DNA of 13,440 nt from Alphaproteobacteria bacterium (GTDB lineage Bacteria; Pseudomonadota; Alphaproteobacteria; Micavibrionales; Micavibrionaceae), in NCBI GenBank assembly GCA_030639165.1, contig DAOWDF010000296.1:1-13440 (forward strand), in the 5' to 3' direction. Of this stretch, positions 7,679-13,440 are shown piece after piece. Below the pieces are notes generated by a model. That model had not been told where the DNA came from. It saw nothing but the letters and a program-made list of their open reading frames with translations, and ran no database searches. The first letter of the stretch is position 1, and every line of letters starts with the position of its first letter. The translations under genes were made by a program, and so were the position numbers.

Positions 7679-8086
7679 ATGCCAGATAAGACAACATTAG
7701 ATCAGGTACAGGAATTTCATGAGACTTATGGTCTTCCCGTATTAAGTGAACAAAGTATCTCTGATGCAAAGACTAATGAGCTACGTATTAACTTATTGGC
7801 CGAGGAATTAGACGAACTGAAAGAGGCACTGGATCAGGGTGACTTGGTCGAGACATTGGATGCGTTGATTGACCTACAATATGTTCTTGACGGTGCATTT
7901 CTATCATTTGGTATGCAGGATGTTAAGTCTGATGCTTTTAATGAGGTTCACCGCTCTAATATGAGTAAGCTCGGCGCCGATGGAAAACCAATCCGCCGTG
8001 AATCAGATGGTAAAGTTCTAAAAGGCCCTGATTATTTTAAGCCTGATATGGCACAATTTATTACTAAAAAAGAGAAAGCAGCGTAA
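7679..8086 (+). CDS. MazG-like / PRA-PH-type NTP pyrophosphohydrolase
   Basis: This 135-aa all-alpha protein very likely hydrolyses (d)NTPs to monophosphate and pyrophosphate, binding Mg2+ through acidic helices. The first metal-binding helix is LAEELDELKEAL (40-51), giving the EExxE motif at E42, E43 and E46. The partner helix ETLDALIDLQYVLDG (58-72) supplies E58, D61 and D65. The C-terminal block HRSNMSKLGADGKPI (91-105) and KGPDYFKPD (115-123) is typical of the subgroup found in bacteria, phages and some eukaryotes. Substrate specificity cannot be read from the sequence; house-cleaning of odd nucleotides is the common guess. AGAGAG (7666-7671) lies seven bases before the ATG. The gene starts three bases after the TerD-family stop and its TAA touches the GTG of nuoH. 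Its base composition resembles the nuo genes, unlike the preceding gene. Confidence 0.85.
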   Translation: MPDKTTLDQVQEFHETYGLPVLSEQSISDAKTNELRINLLAEELDELKEALDQGDLVETLDALIDLQYVLDGAFLSFGMQDVKSDAFNEVHRSNMSKLGADGKPIRRESDGKVLKGPDYFKPDMAQFITKKEKAA

Positions 8087-9277
8087 GTGGAATTTGTAAT
8101 TGATTTTATTCTATGGGGCTGGAGCTTTTGGCTGGTTAGAACAGTTGTTTTTACACTGATAGTAGTTGTCGGTGTTTTGCTCTCTGTTGCTTATATGACA
8201 TACGCCGAGCGTAAAATTATGGGCGCGATGCAGCGTAGGCAAGGCCCTATGACTGTGGGGCCTTTTGGTTTGTTGCAGCCTATTGCCGATGGTATTAAGC
8301 TGTTTTCCAAGGAAACTATTATCCCTTCACAAGCGCATAGAGTTGTGTTTTTGCTCGCGCCAATGATGCTGTTTGCTCTCTCATTAATCGCATGGGTAGT
8401 TATTCCATTTGATCAGGGCTGGGTTCTCGCTAATTTGAATGTCGGGATTCTTTATATTTTTGCGATTTCATCTATGGGCGTTTATGGCGTTGTCATGGCT
8501 GGGTGGGCTTCAAACTCGCGCTACGCATTTTTGGGTGGTATGCGCGCAGCTTCACAGATGATCTCTTATGAAGTATCTATGGGGTTAATTATTGTATGTG
8601 TATTACTAGTTACTGGATCGCTTAATTTACAAGAAATTGTTTTGGCCGAGCGCCCAATTTGGGTTCAAATATTATTATTTCCAATGCTAATAGTATTTTT
8701 AGTGTCCATATTAGCAGAGACTAACCGTACTCCATTTGATCTGCCCGAAGGAGAATCAGAGATCACGGGTGGGTTTATGGTGGAATATTCGGCAATGACC
8801 TATGCGCTGTTTTTCCTTGGTGAATACGCGAATATGATATTGATGAGCGCTCTGACCACAATATTATTCCTTGGTGGCTGGTTACCGCCATTTGGTATTG
8901 ATCCAATTAGCTTTATTCCTGGTATTGTCTGGTTTGCGCTTAAAACAGCGAGTGTATTATTCTTCTATATATGGTCAAGAGCAACTTTGCCGCGTTACCG
9001 TTATGACCAGCTAATGCGTTTAGGATGGAAAGTATTTTTGCCATTTACCTTATTCTGGGTTGTATTGGTAGCTGGAACTTTAATGAGCTTTAACGCTCTT
9101 CCTAATCAAGCTGTTGAGGTAAATCCTGTTCAAGAGGTAGTCGAAGCTGTTGAAAAAACAATTAGAATAATTGAAGAAAATGTTGAAGAAGTTATCGAAC
9201 AAATAGAAAATATTGGCGATCAAAAGTATGGGCCTGAAGAAAATGAAAGCAACGGTAATGCAGAGGAGCAGCAATAA
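8087..9277 (+). CDS. nuoH: Complex I subunit H (ND1-like) with acidic coiled-coil tail
   Basis: This 396-aa membrane protein forms the quinone-chamber junction between the peripheral and membrane arms. It shows the ND1 signatures YAERKIMGAMQRRQGP (39-54), GLLQPIADGIKLFSKE (61-76), the acidic third matrix loop AETNRTPFDLPEGESE (210-225) and RATLPRYRYDQLM, with about eight hydrophobic segments. The family norm is about 325-345 aa. Here, residues 338-396 add a soluble tail: 348-376 has Val/Ile in a heptad-like pattern among many Glu, suggesting an amphipathic helix or coiled coil, and the end is rich in Glu, Asn and Gln. The GTG start touches the TAA of the preceding gene and gives an N-terminus of normal length. 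The stop overlaps the nuoI ATG by one base. The core sequence resembles rickettsial and plant/algal ND1 more than rhizobial NuoH, as recalled rather than aligned. Confidence 0.95.
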   Translation: MEFVIDFILWGWSFWLVRTVVFTLIVVVGVLLSVAYMTYAERKIMGAMQRRQGPMTVGPFGLLQPIADGIKLFSKETIIPSQAHRVVFLLAPMMLFALSLIAWVVIPFDQGWVLANLNVGILYIFAISSMGVYGVVMAGWASNSRYAFLGGMRAASQMISYEVSMGLIIVCVLLVTGSLNLQEIVLAERPIWVQILLFPMLIVFLVSILAETNRTPFDLPEGESEITGGFMVEYSAMTYALFFLGEYANMILMSALTTILFLGGWLPPFGIDPISFIPGIVWFALKTASVLFFYIWSRATLPRYRYDQLMRLGWKVFLPFTLFWVVLVAGTLMSFNALPNQAVEVNPVQEVVEAVEKTIRIIEENVEEVIEQIENIGDQKYGPEENESNGNAEEQQ

Positions 9278-9759
9278 TGGATAATTTCGCACGATCATTC
9301 TTGCTTACTGAAATTGTTAAAGGCTTTCTTTTGACATTAAAGTATATGTTTTTTGTACCAAAGGTTACGATTAACTATCCATATGAAAAAGGGCCAATAT
9401 CACCGCGTTTCCGTGGAGAACATGCACTGCGCCGCTACCCTAATGGTGAAGAGCGTTGTATTGCCTGTAAATTATGTGAGGCAATCTGCCCAGCTTTAGC
9501 GATTACGATAGAGGCCGAGCCACGTGAAGATGGCTCACGCCGTACGACCAAATATGATATTGATATGACCAAATGCATTTATTGCGGCTTATGTCAGGAA
9601 GCATGTCCAGTTGATGCCATTGTCGAAGGGCCAAATTTTGAATTTGCAACTGAAACTAGGGAAGAGCTTTATTATAATAAGCAAAAACTTCTAGATAATG
9701 GTGATCGTTGGGAAGCGCAGATAGCATCTAATATAGAGGCTGATGCTCCATATCGTTGA
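9277..9759 (+). CDS. nuoI: Complex I subunit I, two 4Fe-4S clusters
   Basis: This 160-aa ferredoxin-like subunit (TYKY type) holds clusters N6a and N6b and passes electrons from NuoG to N2 in NuoB. The two motifs are C61, C64, C67 with C71 followed by Pro, and C100, C103, C106 with C110 followed by Pro; as in 8Fe ferredoxins, the fourth Cys of each motif ligates the other cluster. The N-terminal amphipathic helix (about 5-28) that lies on the membrane arm is present, and the C-terminal part (GPNFEFATETREELYYNK) is the mitochondrial/alphaproteobacterial form. GAGGAG (9263-9268) lies eight bases before the ATG, which overlaps the nuoH stop. An 86-base gap follows before nuoJ. Confidence 0.96.
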   Translation: MDNFARSFLLTEIVKGFLLTLKYMFFVPKVTINYPYEKGPISPRFRGEHALRRYPNGEERCIACKLCEAICPALAITIEAEPREDGSRRTTKYDIDMTKCIYCGLCQEACPVDAIVEGPNFEFATETREELYYNKQKLLDNGDRWEAQIASNIEADAPYR

Positions 9760-9845
9760 AAAATTTAAAAAAATTGAATTTCTGATCTTGCGATAAAGGT
9801 AATAAAGGATTAGAAAACAATACGTATTAAGATAGAGACATATTT
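9760..9845 (+). other. 86-bp AT-rich gap between nuoI and nuoJ
   Basis: This is the only sizeable break in the nuo cluster. It is very AT-rich, has no open frame worth naming, and holds a perfect 10-base palindrome AATACGTATT (9819-9828), 17 bases before the nuoJ ATG. TTGCGA (9788-9793) and TAGAAA (9811-9816), spaced by 17 bases, could be a weak internal promoter (four of six matches each), but AT-rich DNA gives such hits by chance. AGAGA (9834-9838) is a plausible nuoJ ribosome site. No convincing terminator is seen, so transcription probably continues through. Confidence 0.3.
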
Positions 9846-10454
9846 ATGATCATTCAGGCATTCGCCTTTTATTTATTTGCAGGAATATTATTGGTTAGCG
9901 CCTTAATGGTGATAACCGCGCGCAACCCTGTGCATTCAGTACTGTTTCTTGTGCTTGGTTTTTTCAATGCGGCAGGATTATTTATACTTCTCGGCGCAGA
10001 ATTTATAGCAATGATTCTAGTTATTGTATATGTGGGCGCTGTTGCAGTGTTGTTCCTATTCGTTGTTATGATGCTTGATATAAATTTCACAGATTTACGA
10101 AAGGGAGGAATGCAATATATTCCCTTTGGCATTATAATTGGCGGGATATTATTATTCGAACTAATCGCTATTTATAGCTATTGGATCTTTGCTGATAGTG
10201 CGCTCCAGAATATAGCTTTGCCGATTGCTAGCGATGTTCAAAATTCGGAGGCACTTGGCTTAGTGCTTTATACCGACTATGTACTTCCGTTTCAGATCGC
10301 TGGCTTAATTTTATTTGTTGCCATGGTTGGGGCAATTGTTCTCACACATAGGACTCGCCCAGGAATTCGCAAGCAAAATATAGCAAGTCAGCATTCAAGA
10401 AAGCCTTCGGATGTTTTGGAAGTTAAAAAAGTAACTTCAAGGACGGGGGCTTAA
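9846..10454 (+). CDS. nuoJ: Complex I subunit J (ND6-like)
   Basis: This 202-aa subunit lies in the membrane arm near the quinone site. Five hydrophobic helices are visible (about 3-22, 29-49, 53-77, 92-113 and 147-167). Conserved spots are RNPVHSVLFL (26-35), E52, and VYVGAVAVLFLFVVMML (61-77), with Y62 in the helix whose pi-bulge matters for coupling in solved structures. The last helix is preceded by LYTDYVLPFQIAGL (141-154). A basic, soluble tail of about 35 residues ends the protein, a common feature of alphaproteobacterial NuoJ. The ATG follows the 86-base gap; the TAA is three bases before the nuoK ATG. Confidence 0.94.
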   Translation: MIIQAFAFYLFAGILLVSALMVITARNPVHSVLFLVLGFFNAAGLFILLGAEFIAMILVIVYVGAVAVLFLFVVMMLDINFTDLRKGGMQYIPFGIIIGGILLFELIAIYSYWIFADSALQNIALPIASDVQNSEALGLVLYTDYVLPFQIAGLILFVAMVGAIVLTHRTRPGIRKQNIASQHSRKPSDVLEVKKVTSRTGA

Positions 10455-10457
10455 ATT

Positions 10458-10778
10458 ATGGATGCAGCTTTAAATATTGGGATGTCACATTTTTTGATCC
10501 TTGCGGGGATGATATTTACCATTGGCGTGTTTGGGATTTTTTTGAATCGTAAGAATGTGATTGTAATATTAATGTCTATTGAGCTGATGCTGCTGGCTGT
10601 GAACATTAATTTTATAACATTTTCTGCATTTTTACAGGACCTAACAGGCCAAGTATTTGTGATGTTTATATTGACTGTTGCCGCCGCTGAAGCTGCGATA
10701 GGTCTTGCTATATTAGTAGTTTTCTTCCGAAATAAAGGCTCTATTGCCGTGGAAGATATTTCGGGTATGAAGGGGTAG
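10458..10778 (+). CDS. nuoK: Complex I subunit K (ND4L-like)
   Basis: This 106-aa protein has three transmembrane helices (about 9-29, 33-55 and 63-89). The two buried glutamates of the proton path are in place: E42 in SIELMLLAVN and E78 in AAAEAAIGLAI. The family norm is about 100-102 aa. GGGGG (10445-10449), eight bases before the ATG, may serve as ribosome site. Three bases separate the gene from nuoJ and seven from the preferred nuoL ATG, so it is co-translated with its neighbours. An antisense open frame over the same stretch is a shadow of this gene. Confidence 0.95.
   Translation: MDAALNIGMSHFLILAGMIFTIGVFGIFLNRKNVIVILMSIELMLLAVNINFITFSAFLQDLTGQVFVMFILTVAAAEAAIGLAILVVFFRNKGSIAVEDISGMKG
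10770..10775 (+). promoter_or_regulatory. Ribosome binding site deciding the nuoL start
   Basis: AAGGGG lies in the last codons of nuoK. It is ten bases from the ATG at 10786 but only four from the in-frame TTG at 10780, so the ATG is the better start for nuoL. Confidence 0.55.
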
Positions 10779-10785
10779 TTTGGTA

Positions 10786-12930
10786 ATGGAATTATTAGCT
10801 GTATTCTCACCCTTATGTGCGTTTTTGCTTGCGTCTCTACTCGGTAATCAGGTAAGCGCAAAAGCCGTGCAAATAATCACATGCGGTGCGGTAATTATTG
10901 CTGCTCTTGCTTCTATAACATTATTCTTTGATGTTATTTTGACCGAGAATATGGTCGATGGCTCTTATATTACTATCTTGGCTTCATGGATTAGCTCTGG
11001 TGATTTCAATGTTTCATGGTCTTTGCGCATTGATCAGCTAACCGTTGTTATGATGTGCGTAGTCAACATCGTATCTGCGTGCGTTCATGTTTATTCGGTT
11101 GGCTATATGAGCCACGATGAGTGCAAAAGCCGCTTTATGGCATATTTAAGCTTATTTACATTTGCAATGTTGATGCTAGTGACCTCCGATAACTTGCTAC
11201 AGCTCTTCTTTGGCTGGGAAGGCGTTGGTGTTGCTTCATACTTACTTATAGGGTTTTGGAATCATAAACATAGTGCAAATGCCGCCGCGCAAAAAGCGTT
11301 CATCGTCAATAGAATAGGGGATTTTGGCCTTGCTCTTGGTATAATGGCAACGTTTGTAGTTTTCGGCAGTATTGAGTTTAGCCATATTTTTGAAAACCCC
11401 GCTGCCTTTGCTGATGTAACTATGAACTTCCTTGGTTTTGAGCTTCATGCTTTGACAGTTATTTGTCTGTTACTATTTATCGGGGCAATGGGTAAATCAG
11501 CGCAGCTTGGTCTTCATACTTGGCTTCCTGATGCTATGGAGGGGCCAACTCCTGTTTCCGCGCTTATTCATGCCGCAACTATGGTGACTGCTGGTGTGTT
11601 CTTAGTAGCGCGCTTCTCCCCTATATTTGAATATGCACCAGATGCATTGATGGTCGTGGCTTTAGTCGGAGCGACAACAGCGTTTGTAGCAGCAACTATT
11701 GGCCTTACTCAGTTCGATATTAAGCGCGTAATTGCTTATTCAACAATGAGTCAATTAGGTTATATGTTCTTTGCGCTTGGCGTATCTGCATATGGCGCAG
11801 CAATATTCCACCTTATGACCCATGCTTTCTTTAAGGCACTTCTTTTCCTTGGTGCTGGCTCTGTTATTCACGCAATGTCTGATGAGCAGGATATGCGTAA
11901 TATGGGTGGCTTGTGGAAAAAAATACCAGTTACTTATACAATGATGTGGATTGGTTCGCTTGCGCTAGCTGGGGTATTCCCGTTTGCAGGCTATTTCTCT
12001 AAGGATATTATATTAGAGGCAGCTTGGGCTGATCATACATGGTTTGGTAACTATGCTTATTGGATGGGGATAGCTGCGGCGTTAATGACTGCTTTTTATA
12101 GTTGGCGTTTAATTATTATGACTTTCCATGGTAAGCCTCGCGCCAGCGCTGAAGTTATGAGCCATGTTCACGAATCTCCTTCCATTATGTTGATGCCTTT
12201 GATGATACTTGCATCTGGTGCAATTCTTGCTGGCGTTGTATTTTATGGTGGATTTGTTGGCTCTAGCGCAGTTCATCATGCTTCTGCTAGCGATGCAGCA
12301 AGTCTGGAAGATATTATGCCTGCTGCTGGTGGTGATGAGCATAAAGATGATACAGATAATCATCACAAGGCAACAAAATCTCATCATGAAGAGTACATAA
12401 ATCTATGGTCAAGTGAGTATTTCTGGCATGATGCGATTAAAGTACTGCCTGAAAATGATACTGTAGAGGCCGCTCATTCCGCGCCATTCTGGGTTAAAAA
12501 AATGCCAACATTGATCGGAGCAATCGGGATATTCCTCGCTTACCTTATCTATATGATCAAGGCAGGGAGCGCGGCGCGCATTGTTAAAACCTTCAAACCG
12601 CTACATAAGTTATTCTTCAATAAATGGTTCTTTGATGAACTCTACAGCAGGTTGTTTATTAAAAATGCTATTACTTTGGGTGGAGTTTTTTGGCTGGCAG
12701 ATAAATCTATAATTGACCGAATAGGCGCGGATGGCTGCTCATCTTTTGCGGTAAGATGCTCTAAAGGGCTATCAAAATTTCAAAGTGGTTATGTGTACCA
12801 ATATGCACTTGTAATGATAGTCGCAGTTATTGCTATAGTGTCATGGTTTGCTTTTAAGGCTGATCCATCATTTTATAGCGTTCAAAATATAGAAACAACA
12901 TCTCAAATATTACAGGGAGCTGCAAAATGA
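10786..12930 (+). CDS. nuoL: Complex I subunit L (ND5-like antiporter subunit) with His-rich insert
   Basis: This 714-aa protein is the distal proton-pumping subunit, related to Mrp antiporters. Key residues are E145 in GWEGVG, K237 in MGKSAQLG followed by HTWLPDAMEGPTPVSALIHAATMV (244-267), and HAFFKALLFLGAGSVIHA (346-363) with H346 and K350. The C-terminal part keeps the long lateral helix and final anchor typical of NuoL (about 575-690). It is about 100 residues longer than the E. coli protein; part of this is a hydrophilic insert at about 496-540 with many His, Asp and Glu (for example HH 497-498, HH 526-527, HH 533-534). An in-frame TTG at 10780 is a possible but less likely start. The TGA overlaps the nuoM ATG in ATGA. 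Confidence 0.95.
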   Translation: MELLAVFSPLCAFLLASLLGNQVSAKAVQIITCGAVIIAALASITLFFDVILTENMVDGSYITILASWISSGDFNVSWSLRIDQLTVVMMCVVNIVSACVHVYSVGYMSHDECKSRFMAYLSLFTFAMLMLVTSDNLLQLFFGWEGVGVASYLLIGFWNHKHSANAAAQKAFIVNRIGDFGLALGIMATFVVFGSIEFSHIFENPAAFADVTMNFLGFELHALTVICLLLFIGAMGKSAQLGLHTWLPDAMEGPTPVSALIHAATMVTAGVFLVARFSPIFEYAPDALMVVALVGATTAFVAATIGLTQFDIKRVIAYSTMSQLGYMFFALGVSAYGAAIFHLMTHAFFKALLFLGAGSVIHAMSDEQDMRNMGGLWKKIPVTYTMMWIGSLALAGVFPFAGYFSKDIILEAAWADHTWFGNYAYWMGIAAALMTAFYSWRLIIMTFHGKPRASAEVMSHVHESPSIMLMPLMILASGAILAGVVFYGGFVGSSAVHHASASDAASLEDIMPAAGGDEHKDDTDNHHKATKSHHEEYINLWSSEYFWHDAIKVLPENDTVEAAHSAPFWVKKMPTLIGAIGIFLAYLIYMIKAGSAARIVKTFKPLHKLFFNKWFFDELYSRLFIKNAITLGGVFWLADKSIIDRIGADGCSSFAVRCSKGLSKFQSGYVYQYALVMIVAVIAIVSWFAFKADPSFYSVQNIETTSQILQGAAK

Positions 12931-13440
12931 ATATGCCCCCATTACTCTCAATAATGATATTTTTACCGCTGATTTGTGCCATTATGGTGGCTATGGTTCG
13001 CGGTGAAAAAGGTGATGAAGCCGTCCTTGAGAAAAATGTTAAAAACCTGTCCCTATTTGGCTCATTATTTGTGCTGGCTTTCGGCATATTCATGTATATG
13101 AATTTTGATTCTAGTCTGTCTGGATTTCAGTTTGTTGAAAAACATCAATGGTTTGGAATGTCAGGAATAGAATATCACCTTGGAATTGATGGCATTTCAG
13201 TATTCTTTGTATTGCTTTCGGTGTTTCTAACCCCGATTTGTATATTAGCTAGCTGGAACAGCATCAAAACGAGATTAAAGGAATATATGATAGCCTTCCT
13301 CGTGCTGGAAAGCTTTATGATCGGTACGTTTGCTGCGCTAGACAGCATTTTATTCTACGTATTTTTTGAAGGGGTGCTTATCCCGATGTTCCTGATTATA
13401 GGGATTTGGGGCGGGAAAAACCGTGTCTATGCCTCGTATA
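12927..13440 (+). CDS. nuoM: Complex I subunit M (ND4-like), 5' part only
   Basis: The first 171 codons are present; the window ends inside the gene, whose full product is normally about 490-510 aa. The frame is open to the edge. The encoded N-terminus has the ND4 features LGIDGISVFFVLLSVFLTP (85-103) and FFEGVLIPMFLIIGIWGG (146-163), including the essential proton-path glutamate E148. The ATG overlaps the nuoL stop by four bases, and GGGAG (12915-12919) lies seven bases upstream, giving tight coupling. A second in-frame ATG at 12933 is less well placed. nuoN probably follows outside the window. Confidence 0.93.
   Translation, partial: MNMPPLLSIMIFLPLICAIMVAMVRGEKGDEAVLEKNVKNLSLFGSLFVLAFGIFMYMNFDSSLSGFQFVEKHQWFGMSGIEYHLGIDGISVFFVLLSVFLTPICILASWNSIKTRLKEYMIAFLVLESFMIGTFAALDSILFYVFFEGVLIPMFLIIGIWGGKNRVYASY

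Noticed and set aside
7058..8086. A complete tellurite-resistance cluster
   Set aside because: Only one TerD-family gene is present; no terA, terB, terC or terZ homologue is found next to it, so a resistance operon is not supported.
9098..9277. NuoH tail as a separate small gene or frameshift product
   Set aside because: The frame runs unbroken from the NuoH core, there is no start with a good ribosome site at the boundary, and the tail ends exactly at the nuoI start.
10780..10785. TTG start for nuoL six bases before the ATG
   Set aside because: The ribosome site would be only four bases away, and ATG at 10786 gives the usual N-terminus.
10451..10861. Antisense open frame of 136 codons over nuoK and the start of nuoL
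   Set aside because: Its codons are the complement of conserved membrane-helix codons of nuoK; no homology or own signals are seen.
1..13440. tRNA, rRNA, CRISPR array, insertion sequence or prophage
   Set aside because: No tRNA-like cloverleaf, repeat-spacer pattern, transposase, integrase or terminal inverted repeats were seen on either strand.

Overview
The window carries eleven genes, two of them reaching or nearly reaching its edges, packed almost without gaps. It looks like a piece of chromosome from an alphaproteobacterium of moderate to low GC, roughly 40% judged from sampled blocks. The lineage call is an inference from three things. The complex I subunits are of the mitochondrial/alphaproteobacterial kind: NuoG has no extra N7 cluster cysteines, and NuoI and NuoJ carry the motifs usual in that group. 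NuoH looks closer to rickettsial and algal-mitochondrial ND1 than to rhizobial NuoH. The proline gene proB stands near the left edge, as in the obg-proB arrangement of alphaproteobacteria. I cannot name a genus.

Left third (1-4867): proB (glutamate 5-kinase, plus strand) runs head-on into a purL-purQ pair on the minus strand, with one base between the two stop codons. The purine pair encodes FGAM synthase. The synthetase subunit is long (971 aa), with an N-terminal PurS-like part, and the glutaminase PurQ is separate. This differs from the three-gene purS/purQ/short-purL set usual in alphaproteobacteria. A good sigma70-type promoter (TTGAAA-N17-TTTAAT) can be read for purL.

Centre and right (4982-13440): a plus-strand complex I operon starts at nuoG and runs nuoG - TerD-family gene - MazG-like NTP pyrophosphohydrolase gene - nuoH - nuoI - nuoJ - nuoK - nuoL - nuoM (cut by the window end). 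The genes nuoA-F are not upstream, so the nuo genes are split in this genome. Apart from an 86-bp gap between nuoI and nuoJ, neighbouring genes abut, overlap by 1-4 bases or are separated by less than 10 bases. The two extra genes are therefore very probably co-transcribed with the respiratory subunits.

The most unusual part is the pair between nuoG and nuoH. The first encodes a single TerD-fold protein with its calcium-binding acidic residues in place, is clearly more AT-rich than its neighbours (about 31% GC by hand count), and begins at the base after the nuoG stop. The second encodes a house-cleaning NTP pyrophosphohydrolase and ends at the base before the nuoH GTG start. In addition, NuoH has an acidic coiled-coil-like tail of about 59 residues, and NuoL has a His/Asp-rich insert. 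A stress- or calcium-linked module tied to complex I expression is a reasonable hypothesis, but the sequence alone does not prove it.
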